Below, piece by piece: positions 31,396-38,105 of a stretch of DNA of 38,105 bases (within the stretch, counting starts at the first letter, position 1; each line of letters begins with the position of its first letter). Origin of the DNA: Mesoaciditogaceae bacterium (GTDB taxonomy: Bacteria > Thermotogota > Thermotogae > Mesoaciditogales > Mesoaciditogaceae); contig WFSH01000092.1 in NCBI GenBank assembly GCA_015486145.1, positions 1 to 38,105 of the forward strand, given 5' to 3'. The notes below the pieces were generated by a model. That model ran no database searches. It saw only the letters and a list, made by a program, of their open reading frames with translations, and was not told the origin of the DNA. The position numbers were made by a program, and so were the translations under genes.

Positions 31396-32312
31396 AGGTT
31401 GAAGAAGCGATTGCCAAAATCCTAAAGGAAGGAACGCGAAAAAGAGTCGAAGAGGAGATCGAAAAGGCCAGAAAACTTGGGGTTTCTCTCGTACCTTATG
31501 GGAGTAAATTGTATCCTAAAACCCTTGCGGAAATTCACGATCCCCCTGTCCTTTTGTATGTTTGGGGAGAGAATTTTGACGCTCTGAAGGAGTTTTCCAT
31601 AGCGATTGTGGGATCTAGAAAGGCAAGTTCTTACGGAAAAGCGGCGGCATCTTTGATTTCTGGAGAACTTTCAAGAAATGGTGTGGTGATCGTGAGTGGT
31701 TTGGCCTACGGTATAGATTCGACAGCTCATGCGGCGGCGTTGAAAAGCGGAACAACCGTAGCGGTTCTTGGAAACGGTGTAGACGTCGTTTACCCCTTTG
31801 TGAATGGGAAACTCTTTGAAGAAGTGAAAAAGCACGGTTGCTTGGTGAGTGAATTTCCGTTTGGTACAAAACCAGATAGATGGACCTTTCCAAGGCGTAA
31901 CAGGATAATAGCTGGTCTTTCGATGGGCACTGTTGTGGTTGAAGCAGCGAAACACAGCGGTTCTTTAATAACGGCCAGATTGGCTCTTGAAGAAGGAAGA
32001 GAAGTTTTCGCCATCCCAGGACCGATTTTCTCTTCAACCAGTGAAGGTACGAATGAATTGATAAAAGAAGGGGCAAAATGTGTTACAAGGGCTGATGATG
32101 TTCTAAATGAGTTTGGCTATGTTAGTTCTGTTTTGGTGGACAGAAAAGATGGAGATCCAATTCTCGAATGTTTGAAAGAGGGCCCAAAAACCGTTGAAGA
32201 AATATGTCAATCGGTCGGAATCTCCATAGATGAATTAAATGTTAAGCTCACGATGCTCGAAGTGAACGGTGATATTGAATGTGATTCTGCGGGAAGGTTC
32301 AGAGTAACTTAG
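31392..32312 (+). CDS. dprA: DNA-processing protein DprA
   Basis: DprA loads RecA onto incoming single-stranded DNA during natural transformation. The 306-residue product has the Rossmann-like core with IVGSRKASSYGK, SGLAYGIDSTAH, TFPRRNRIIAGLS and ITARLALEEGREVFAIPGP. A winged-helix-like C-terminal segment (about 255-305) is also present. The ATG overlaps the mutL stop in an ATGA junction, so it belongs to the same unit. Presence of dprA is compatible with DNA uptake, but no other competence genes are in the window. Confidence 0.96.
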   Translation: MKVEEAIAKILKEGTRKRVEEEIEKARKLGVSLVPYGSKLYPKTLAEIHDPPVLLYVWGENFDALKEFSIAIVGSRKASSYGKAAASLISGELSRNGVVIVSGLAYGIDSTAHAAALKSGTTVAVLGNGVDVVYPFVNGKLFEEVKKHGCLVSEFPFGTKPDRWTFPRRNRIIAGLSMGTVVVEAAKHSGSLITARLALEEGREVFAIPGPIFSSTSEGTNELIKEGAKCVTRADDVLNEFGYVSSVLVDRKDGDPILECLKEGPKTVEEICQSVGISIDELNVKLTMLEVNGDIECDSAGRFRVT

Positions 32313-32348
32313 CCTACGAATGTTGCTTGCTTTTGATGATCTTCTCAG

Positions 32349-32378
32349 ATACAAATTGCATATATTTTTGTATATAAT
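32349..32378 (+). promoter_or_regulatory. Inverted repeat overlapping a -10 upstream of the OYE-like gene
   Basis: ATACAAA at 32349-32355 and TTTGTAT at 32367-32373 form a perfect seven-base inverted repeat with 11 bases between. The right arm runs into TATAAT at 32373-32378, the probable -10. This is where a repressor would sit, and a MarR-family gene lies convergent at the end of the same locus. The link to that regulator is inference. Confidence 0.45.
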
Positions 32379-32419
32379 ATAGTAGTACAAGATCATGGTA
32401 TTGAGAGGAGGAAAGAAAC

Positions 32420-34279
32420 ATGCAAATCTTTGAGAAGAATTTTTTGGGAAGTCTCGAACTGAAGAATCGTTTGTTTTCCGCACCGATTAAAACTGGATAT
32501 GGTCAAAGGGTGACAGATCGTCATATCGTTTATTATGATTCAATATCCAAAGGTGGTGTGGCGATGGCTTACGTGGAGCCTATATCTGTGAGTTTGAGTG
32601 GAAGAGAGCATCCCAAACAACTCAGGTTAGATTCGGATGAGTTTATACCTTCAGTTAAGAGAATAATAGATACGATTCACTCGAATAATACGCTTGCATG
32701 TGTTCATCTCAATCATGCGGGACGTGCCGCTAATCCAAAGGTGACATCAGGAGTTGTGTTTTCTTCCTCTGAGATTTCGTGCCCGTCAACGGGTGCGACT
32801 GCTCGTGAAATGACGAAAGATGAAATTTTGAAAACAATTGAGGATTTCAAAAATACCGCCATTCGTGTAAAAAAAGCCGGAGCCGACGTGATAGAAATAC
32901 AAATGGGACATGGTTACCTTGTTTCTCAGTTTTATTCTAAATACATTAACCGAAGAAGGGACGAATATTCTGATCCGTTAAAATTTGCAAATGATGTTAT
33001 GGATGCAGTTAAAGCTGCAAAATTACCGGTGATAATCCGCGTATCTGGTGATGAAATGGTTGAAAGAGGGCTGCATACAGAGGAACTCAAAGATTTACTT
33101 CGACTCGTTGAAAATAAAGGAGCGATTGCCATTCATGTGGGTATGGGGAATGCATGCGTTTCTCCTGCCTTTTACTACCACCATATGTTTGTTTCCAAAA
33201 CATTTCAAGAAGAATCTTTGAGGAAGATAAGAAATCTTACTTCGTTACCGATCATAGCAGCTGGAAGGTTTGGAGACCCGGAAAGACTTGAAAAAGCCCT
33301 CAACGAGAAACTCGCTGATTTTTTTGCACTCGGAAGATCTCTCGTTGCAGACCCGGAATTTCCCAACAAAATGCGAGAGGGAAAAACAGATGAGATTGTT
33401 TATTGTGGAGGATGTCTACAAGGTTGCTTGGCAAAAGTCAAGTCGGGAGAAGGTCTTGGTTGTATAGTAAATCCAGAGGTTGGATGGACCGGGAAGTTTG
33501 AAAAACCCAAGGATCACAAGCGGATAGCAATAGTGGGTGGTGGACCATCAGGATTAGAAGCGGCAATTGTTTTGAAAAAGCGTGGGTACGAAGTGAATTT
33601 GTTTGAAGAAAGTGAAAAGTTAGGTGGTACTGCAAATCTTGCTTATATTGCTGTGGGGAAAGAGACCATGAAAAAACCAATCGATTCGTTGGTAAAAAAG
33701 GCCCTTCGTTATAGAGTAAAGGTGAGTTACAATTCCAAATTCAGCGATTTGAACTCCAAAGACTTTGATTTGATAATTTCTGCAGTTGGCAGCAGTCCAA
33801 TTAAATTGAGCGTACCGGGTTCAGAGAATGTGTTCCAATTGACTGGACACGAATATTTTTCTGATCCCCAAAAATTGAAAGGCGCAAAGAAAATTTTAAT
33901 TGTTGGTGGAGGAATGATAGGAATTGAAGCGGCGGATCACTTGGTGGATAGCGGAAAAGTTGTAACTGTGGTTGAAATGCTTTCAGATATAGCAAGAGAT
34001 ATGGAACCCATTACACGTACATTGACCCTAAGCCGTTTGAACAAATCTGGAGTAAAGGTGTTCACCAACACGAAGCTTGAAAAGTTTGATGGGAACCATG
34101 CCATATGTTTTGTGGAAGGCAAAGAAGAGGACATAGGGGAGTTTGATGCGGTTGTGTTTTCCGTTGGCGTTAAACCCAATCCATCTCTCATCGGTTCGAT
34201 AAAAATAGGAGACGCCCACACGCCAGGTCAGATATACGATGCGGTTCATTCCGGTTTTGAAACGGCCTTGAAGCTTTAA
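32420..34279 (+). CDS. NADH:flavin oxidoreductase, 2,4-dienoyl-CoA reductase-like
   Basis: The 619-residue product joins three modules. The first is an FMN-binding old-yellow-enzyme barrel (1-320: LNHAGRAANP and GHGYLVSQF). The second is a four-cysteine cluster with spacing CxxCxxxCx11C at residues 329, 332, 336 and 348. The third is a C-terminal FAD/NAD(P)H reductase part (GGGPSGLEAA, GGGMIGIEAA). This is the 2,4-dienoyl-CoA reductase architecture. In the barrel the canonical HGAHGYL is QMGHGYL (residues 161-167), so one usual histidine is absent and the substrate may differ. ATG at 32420 follows GAGGAGG. It converges with a MarR regulator. Confidence 0.9.
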   Translation: MQIFEKNFLGSLELKNRLFSAPIKTGYGQRVTDRHIVYYDSISKGGVAMAYVEPISVSLSGREHPKQLRLDSDEFIPSVKRIIDTIHSNNTLACVHLNHAGRAANPKVTSGVVFSSSEISCPSTGATAREMTKDEILKTIEDFKNTAIRVKKAGADVIEIQMGHGYLVSQFYSKYINRRRDEYSDPLKFANDVMDAVKAAKLPVIIRVSGDEMVERGLHTEELKDLLRLVENKGAIAIHVGMGNACVSPAFYYHHMFVSKTFQEESLRKIRNLTSLPIIAAGRFGDPERLEKALNEKLADFFALGRSLVADPEFPNKMREGKTDEIVYCGGCLQGCLAKVKSGEGLGCIVNPEVGWTGKFEKPKDHKRIAIVGGGPSGLEAAIVLKKRGYEVNLFEESEKLGGTANLAYIAVGKETMKKPIDSLVKKALRYRVKVSYNSKFSDLNSKDFDLIISAVGSSPIKLSVPGSENVFQLTGHEYFSDPQKLKGAKKILIVGGGMIGIEAADHLVDSGKVVTVVEMLSDIARDMEPITRTLTLSRLNKSGVKVFTNTKLEKFDGNHAICFVEGKEEDIGEFDAVVFSVGVKPNPSLIGSIKIGDAHTPGQIYDAVHSGFETALKL

Positions 34280-34313
34280 GCACGGAATCAAGATGAGAGA
34301 ACTTGTTTTGCGG

Positions 34314-34329
34314 TTCTCCTCGGGGAGAA
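34314..34329. repeat. Hairpin after the OYE-like gene
   Basis: TTCTCC at 34314-34319 pairs with GGAGAA at 34324-34329 around TCGG, and outer CGGT/ACCG bases extend it with a bulge. There is no following T-run, so it is a possible but not classical terminator. Confidence 0.4.
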
Positions 34330-34393
34330 TAACCGGATCTCTTCGAGATAGTGTGGGTAGTATTTTTTGAACAACCATGCTTTGACATTTTAC

Positions 34394-34412
34394 TACCGCT
34401 TTACAAGCGGTA
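34394..34412. repeat. Eight-base-pair hairpin in the OYE/marR convergent region
   Basis: TACCGCTT at 34394-34401 pairs perfectly with AAGCGGTA at 34405-34412 around a three-base loop. It sits 65 bases from the marR stop. No T-run follows directly on either strand; with the previous hairpin it may limit read-through between the convergent genes. Confidence 0.4.
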
Positions 34413-34476
34413 AGTGTGATCTTTTTGAAGCCTTGTTAAAACTGATTCAGACGTTTGTTCCATGTTCCAAAAAAAT

Positions 34477-34920
34477 CTATTTTGCATTATTTGCATCTAA
34501 AAATATCTTCGTCATTCTGAAAAATCCATCTGATATTACTTCTAAATCTTTGGGCGGTATCTTTTTCATTGCATTCTCTATGAGAGTAACAAAATTTTTT
34601 ACCGTTAAGTTGAAGAGCTTTTCGCCCTTTGGAGTAAGCTCAACCTTTACCACTCTTCTATCTTCTTTGCTTCGTATTCTCTTAAGATAACCCCTTTTTT
34701 CCATTCCATCTATTAAGACCGTCACATTGGACTTTGCTATTGAAAAGACATCGGCAAGTTCACTCATTTTCTTGTTTGATTTCATCCCAACGTACATTAA
34801 AATGTAAAATTCCATCGTTTTCATCTTTTCAATTTCTTCACAACTTGGAAGAATTTTAGTGAATCCAATGATAAGATCGAAAACCATTTCAAGTATTTTT
34901 GCTCCGTCTGACTTTTTCAT
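34477..34920 (-). CDS. MarR-family transcriptional regulator
   Basis: The 147-residue product has the winged-helix layout of MarR repressors. The recognition region is MSELADVFSIAKSNVTVLID, followed by the wing RIRSKEDRRVVKVELTPKGE. The flanking helices serve dimerisation. MarR proteins usually release DNA on binding a small phenolic or oxidised ligand. ATG at 34920 follows AAGGAG. A palindromic site overlaps the likely -35 just upstream, consistent with autoregulation. It is convergent with the old-yellow-enzyme-like gene, a plausible but unproven target. Confidence 0.92.
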   Translation of the reverse strand: MKKSDGAKILEMVFDLIIGFTKILPSCEEIEKMKTMEFYILMYVGMKSNKKMSELADVFSIAKSNVTVLIDGMEKRGYLKRIRSKEDRRVVKVELTPKGEKLFNLTVKNFVTLIENAMKKIPPKDLEVISDGFFRMTKIFLDANNAK

Positions 34921-35173
34921 TTCATTCTCTCCTTTTTCTCTTTTTAATTTAGACTTGTTGAAGTATTGAAACGTTCAAAATAAAAAATATTAAAATTGTG
35001 AACATATTTATCCATAATATTTCGCTACCCTCACATTCGGAAATCTAAACTAAAAATAGATATTATTGGGAATAACCCTTACAAGAAAATGATCATTCCG
35101 GTCGCCGAGCCGCATCTTGTTTTGAAGAGGAAAAATCGTATTTCTTTAAACAATGTTGAATTAGCGTATTGAA
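34921..35173. other. AT-rich intergenic region upstream of marR
   Basis: This 253-base stretch between marR and proB has no convincing gene. It holds a probable marR promoter and operator at 34966-34978, a weak 27-codon ATG frame at 35089-35172 with no ribosome-binding site, and a direct repeat TTGAATTAG at 35156-35164 and 35169-35177 that runs into the proB stop. I see no other structure. Confidence 0.6.
34966..34978 (-). promoter_or_regulatory. Palindromic operator candidate and -35 upstream of marR
   Basis: TTGAA-ACG-TTCAA is a perfect five-base inverted repeat. Read on the minus strand its end forms TTGAAC (34978-34973), a fair -35 hexamer, with TAAATT further downstream as a possible but over-spaced -10. 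A repressor bound here would block the promoter. MarR operators often have this TTGnnnnnnCAA-like shape. Confidence 0.4.
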
Positions 35174-36208
35174 TTAGTGTTCAGAATTTGGGTAGACTAT
35201 CAAATTATCTGCGTGACAGACTTCATCATGTCCCTTTTTCTTTGTGACTAACATTTCCCGTATTTCGCTGATGGAAAAGTCGACGATTCCGCGCCCGATT
35301 GGGTGAACGTTTTCGATTATCTCTACCGTATCACCACGTTCAAAATTACCGTCCACTTGAACTATCCCGACAGGTAAAAGGCTTTTACCCTTCACAATGG
35401 CAAGTGAGGCTCCTTTATCGATGTAAATTTTTCCCCGTGGCGTTGTCATAAGGGCGATCCACGCTTTTCTTGTGCGAAGCCTTTTACGAGGCAGAAATTG
35501 AGTTCCAACTTCTTTCCCGTCCAGAAGATTGGAAAAGTCATTGGTTTTCCCATTCAAAATAACTGTTTTAATTCCAGCACGTGAAGCCATTTTTGCGGCT
35601 TCTATTTTTGTGTTGATACCGCCGCTTCCCCAGCGAGAATTCTTAAGATGTAAAAGATGCTGATCGTTTTTATACTTTTTTATTGCTTTTCCTTCTTCGT
35701 TAAGTACCCCATCGACAGTTGTGAAAATTATGAGTATATCAGCTCCCCACCCAATTGCCACGTAAGCAGAGAGTGTGTCATTGTCTCCCAGTTTTATCTC
35801 ATCAATTGCCACCGTGTCGTTTTCGTTTACTATTGGTATAACATCAAGTTTTTCGAGAGAAATGAGGGTGTTTCGAAAATTTAGAAAACGACGTCTATCG
35901 TTAAAATCATCCCGTGTTAGCAACAGTTGAGCAATTTTTCTTCCAAAAAACTTAAATTTTTCCGAGTAAATTTTCATCAGCTCTATCTGGCCAATCGCAC
36001 AAAGCGCTTGTTTTTCAGATATACTTACTCCCTTAGACTTTATCAGTCCGTAGCCACATGCACGGGCTCCAGAACTAACTATGACAATTTGATGGCCTAA
36101 ATTCTTTATATTTGAAACTTCTTTGGCAATTGAGGAGACGTATCTTTCATCTATTCTTCCATTTTTTTCCACTAAAAGATTGCTCCCAATTTTGATGACA
36201 ATTCTCAA
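35174..36208 (-). CDS. proB: Glutamate 5-kinase
   Basis: ProB phosphorylates glutamate, the first step of proline synthesis. The 344-residue product begins IVIKIGSNLLV, followed by IVSSGARACGYG, the substrate/acidic block VNENDTVAIDEIKLGDNDTLSA and GSGGINTKIEAAKMAS. A C-terminal PUA domain (about 255-335) is present. The start is TTG at 36208 inside a TTGA overlap with the proA stop, with GGGAAGGGG about 12 bases upstream. Translation is probably coupled to proA. The gene order proA then proB is the reverse of many bacteria. Confidence 0.96.
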   Translation of the reverse strand: MRIVIKIGSNLLVEKNGRIDERYVSSIAKEVSNIKNLGHQIVIVSSGARACGYGLIKSKGVSISEKQALCAIGQIELMKIYSEKFKFFGRKIAQLLLTRDDFNDRRRFLNFRNTLISLEKLDVIPIVNENDTVAIDEIKLGDNDTLSAYVAIGWGADILIIFTTVDGVLNEEGKAIKKYKNDQHLLHLKNSRWGSGGINTKIEAAKMASRAGIKTVILNGKTNDFSNLLDGKEVGTQFLPRKRLRTRKAWIALMTTPRGKIYIDKGASLAIVKGKSLLPVGIVQVDGNFERGDTVEIIENVHPIGRGIVDFSISEIREMLVTKKKGHDEVCHADNLIVYPNSEH

Positions 36209-37452
36209 GTTCTTATTTGCCCCTTCCCGAAGACAACGTATTTATATGTTGTCAATTCATTGAGACCTACAGGACCTCGAGCGTGGATTTTTTGCGTGCT
36301 AATACCCATTTCTGCCCCAAATCCAAACTCTCCGCCATCCGTAAAACGTGTAGAGGCGTTTACATACACAACGGCTGCATCGATTTGTGAGGTAAATTTT
36401 AGAGCATTTTCGTAATTCATTGTGATGATAGATTCAGAATGTCTTGTACCATAGTTTCTTATGTGTTCAATTGCCTCATCCACATCTTTTACAATTTTTA
36501 CTCCAAGTATGAGATCGAGATATTCTGTTGACCAATCACTTTCAGATGCCGGAGACATTTGGGGGATTATTTTTAATGTTTCTTCGCATCCTCTTAGCTC
36601 AACGCCTTGTTTTGAAAGTCTTTCATAAAGCAAAGGTTCAAATTGACGTGCGATTTTTTTGTGAACAAGAACTTTTTCGGCGGCGTTGCAAGTACCTGGC
36701 CGCTGAATTTTAGCATTTTCGATGATTCTGAGAGCCATATCGAAATTGGCGCTTTCGTCCACAAATATATGACAATTCCCGACACCTGTTTCCATAGTTG
36801 GTACCGTTGCGTTTTTGACAACAAAATCTATCAACTTCTTTCCACCCCTCGGTATGATCAGATCGAGATATTCGTCCATCTTGATCATTTCAGTAACTGT
36901 TTCATGAGAAGTGTCCTCTATCAACTCAACGGCCTCGCTTGGAATTTTGGATCTTTTCAAAGCTCTTTTTATAGCGTTAACCAGTGCTTTGTTCGTGTTT
37001 TGCGCGGATGAACTGCCTTTCAAAAGTAGAGAATTCCCACTTTTTAGTGCAATTGTTGAAGCCTCAACGGTTACATTAGGTCTGCCTTCATACACTATTC
37101 CGATGGCGCCTATAGGTACTCTCACTCTGTTTATCTTTAAGCCATTTGGCAGGACCCACCCTGTGTCTATTTTCCCAACGGGATCTTTTAATTCGACAAG
37201 TTTTAAAACGGAATCTACCATGGAGTCAATTCTTCTGTAATCCAAAGATAATCTGTCAATGAGAGAAGATTTCATCCCCTTGTTTTTTGCATCGTGAACA
37301 TCTCTGATGTTGGCATTAATGATCTTTTGTTTATCCCTTTCAATTTCACTTGCAATCTCTTTGAGCGCAAAGTTTTTTTCTTCCGTTGTGGAAGAAGCGA
37401 GGTACGACTTCGCTTTAAAAATGGCTTTTGCAAGTTCATACACGTTTGCCAT
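36205..37452 (-). CDS. proA: Gamma-glutamyl phosphate reductase
   Basis: ProA reduces glutamyl-5-phosphate with NADPH to glutamate semialdehyde, the second proline step. The 415-residue product has the aldehyde-dehydrogenase-like fold with IGAIGIVYEGRPNVTVEAS, LLLKGSSSAQNTN and IIPRGGKKLI. The catalytic cysteine lies in RPGTCNAAEKVLV, and FTDGGEFGFGAEMGISTQK is near the end. ATG at 37452 follows GGGGGTG. Eight residues of open frame upstream are excluded. It heads the proA-proB unit. Confidence 0.97.
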   Translation of the reverse strand: MANVYELAKAIFKAKSYLASSTTEEKNFALKEIASEIERDKQKIINANIRDVHDAKNKGMKSSLIDRLSLDYRRIDSMVDSVLKLVELKDPVGKIDTGWVLPNGLKINRVRVPIGAIGIVYEGRPNVTVEASTIALKSGNSLLLKGSSSAQNTNKALVNAIKRALKRSKIPSEAVELIEDTSHETVTEMIKMDEYLDLIIPRGGKKLIDFVVKNATVPTMETGVGNCHIFVDESANFDMALRIIENAKIQRPGTCNAAEKVLVHKKIARQFEPLLYERLSKQGVELRGCEETLKIIPQMSPASESDWSTEYLDLILGVKIVKDVDEAIEHIRNYGTRHSESIITMNYENALKFTSQIDAAVVYVNASTRFTDGGEFGFGAEMGISTQKIHARGPVGLNELTTYKYVVFGKGQIRT

Positions 37453-37573
37453 GGTATCACCCCCTACTCGATTCAAATTTTTGAAAAAATGAGGTTCTTT
37501 TAACCTTTAAGGATACAGGAACAAAATTCACAGAAATGTCTTGGTACAATCTCTAAGAGAATCTAATTGTTTA

Positions 37574-37579
37574 ATTTTA
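37574..37579 (-). promoter_or_regulatory. Possible -10 of proAB
   Basis: TGTGATAAAAT on the minus strand contains TAAAAT at 37579-37574, about 120 bases upstream of proA. A similar TGTGATAA sequence precedes the DUF4234-like gene. The -35 is unclear, and the palindrome TCTCTAAGAGA would lie in the leader. Confidence 0.35.
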
Positions 37580-37661
37580 TCACAGTCTTTGTTTTTTAAA
37601 TGACGGAATACAGTGTCGTGGAAAAGATTCATTTAGGTTTTTATTTTAATCGAAATGGCGG

Positions 37662-37667
37662 TATACT
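37662..37667 (+). promoter_or_regulatory. Possible -10 of asnB
   Basis: TATACT at 37662-37667 would give a leader of about 107 bases. No good -35 hexamer is seen at the expected distance, so this is a weak call. Confidence 0.3.
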
Positions 37668-37780
37668 TCAAGGAAAGGATCGGTTCTTATTTGTGATTTG
37701 TTTTTCTCGAAAAAATCAACGGGTACACAAGATGGCTATAAGTGTTTTTTCGAAGTCCTTTTTAAAGTGGAGGTTTTGGT

Positions 37781-38105
37781 GTGTGCGGAATATTTGGAGT
37801 TATAGGAAAAACAAATTCGCAAGAATTGTTTGAAGTTTCAAAGACGCTTTCCCATCGTGGGCCGGACGATGAAGGATTTTGCTCAATACCGGATCTCAAA
37901 CAGTTTGGTGGAAATGATACTGTCGAGGAGTTAAACCTTCCGAAATTGGAGGGAAATTTTCGAGCGGTATTTGGGCATAGACGTTTAAGCATAATAGATC
38001 TCTCGGCGAAATCACATCAGCCAATGGAAAGAGATGGGTATCTTTTAACTTTCAACGGAGAGATATACAACTACAAAAAAATAAGACGTGAGCTTGAGTC
38101 TCTTG
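37781..38105 (+). CDS. asnB: Asparagine synthetase (glutamine-hydrolysing), N-terminal part
   Basis: The frame starts with GTG at 37781, six bases after GGAGGT (37769-37774), and runs off the right edge after 108 codons. The product begins MCGIFGVIGKT, where cysteine 2 is the Ntn glutaminase nucleophile. It continues with LSHRGPDDEGF, FGHRRLSIIDLS, HQPM and FNGEIYNY. These blocks fit AsnB-type asparagine synthetase, which takes ammonia from glutamine to amidate aspartate. The synthetase domain lies outside the window, so a related amidotransferase of the same family cannot be excluded. Confidence 0.92.
   Translation, partial: MCGIFGVIGKTNSQELFEVSKTLSHRGPDDEGFCSIPDLKQFGGNDTVEELNLPKLEGNFRAVFGHRRLSIIDLSAKSHQPMERDGYLLTFNGEIYNYKKIRRELESL

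Larger units (their letters stand above)
37453..37780. other. Divergent intergenic region between proA and asnB
   Basis: These 328 bases hold weak promoter elements for both sides: TAAAAT on the minus strand at 37579-37574 and TATACT on the plus strand at 37662-37667. A small palindrome TCTCTAAGAGA at 37550-37560 lies between proA and its putative -10. A 77-codon frame (37600-37833) runs into asnB in another frame and looks fortuitous. No other gene is visible. Confidence 0.6.

Noticed and set aside
34367..34690. A 107-codon plus-strand frame overlapping marR
   Set aside because: Most of it is antisense to the well-supported marR gene and has no motif or ribosome-binding site.
35089..35172. 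A 27-codon ATG frame just downstream of proB
   Set aside because: No ribosome-binding site and no terminator of its own; the ending only loosely resembles the start of an ABC ATPase, which is not enough to call a gene remnant.
37600..37833. A 77-codon plus-strand frame between proA and asnB
   Set aside because: It overlaps asnB in another frame, has no ribosome-binding site, and its translated sequence has no recognisable domain.
1..38105. CRISPR arrays, insertion sequences, prophage, tRNA or rRNA genes
   Set aside because: I looked for regular short repeats, transposase-like or phage-like reading frames and cloverleaf-like segments in all intergenic gaps and found none.

Overview
The window looks like a chromosomal segment of a member of the Thermotogota. 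The evidence is an AT-rich genome with frequent GTG and TTG starts and strong GGAGG ribosome-binding sites, and a cell-envelope protein with the signal peptide, SLH domain, coiled coil and C-terminal membrane anchor layout of the Thermotoga toga protein Omp-alpha. Several PEGA-rich exported proteins, an archaeal-type phosphoglycerate mutase, a SufB/SufC-only iron-sulfur system, and the gene order rplU-prp-rpmA-ribU-rplM-rpsI (as I recall it from Thermotoga maritima) point the same way. I cannot name the genus from sequence reading alone. I see no prophage, insertion sequence, CRISPR array, tRNA or rRNA. Most of the window is core genome in long, tightly packed operons.

Layout. (1) 1-11919, plus strand: one dense run holding the tail of a Ser/Thr phosphatase, coaD, ddl, hslV, hslU, tig, clpP, clpX, tsaD, a biotin-synthase-like radical SAM gene, an eight-repeat PEGA protein, an Omp-alpha-like SLH/coiled-coil protein and a deoxynucleoside kinase. 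It joins two ATP-dependent proteases and trigger factor in one unit with coenzyme A and cell-wall enzymes. (2) 11949-14525, minus strand: sufC-sufB preceded by a metallo-beta-lactamase-fold hydrolase. (3) 14636-20198, plus strand: apgM, a second PEGA protein with a FlgD-Ig-like domain, a CoA-disulfide-reductase-like flavoprotein and a sugar-1-phosphate nucleotidylyltransferase, closed by a strong terminator.

(4) 25501 down to 20238, minus strand: rplU-prp-rpmA-ribU-rplM-rpsI-dnaG-rpoD. This is a macromolecular-synthesis operon carrying ribosomal proteins L21, L27, L13 and S9, the protease that matures L27, a riboflavin transporter subunit, primase and the housekeeping sigma factor. It has a structured leader and a hairpin just inside dnaG. 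(5) 25502-28961: a short transcription unit with a possible long-range RNA stem and a 38-residue basic protein, then an exported phospholipase D-family protein, a hemolysin III/TrhA membrane protein, a DUF4234-like membrane protein and a MaoC-type hydratase. (6) 28962-32312, plus strand: rlmB-like methyltransferase, mutL and dprA, overlapping end to end. (7) 32420-34920: an old-yellow-enzyme-type flavoprotein convergent with a MarR-family regulator. (8) 37452 down to 35174, minus strand: proA-proB, followed by the start of asnB on the plus strand.

The least explained parts are the small unit at 25696-26002, the coding-region hairpin at the start of dnaG, the PEGA/SLH envelope proteins inside the proteostasis operon, and the radical SAM enzyme. 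Everything here comes from reading the sequence; no database search, folding or alignment was run.
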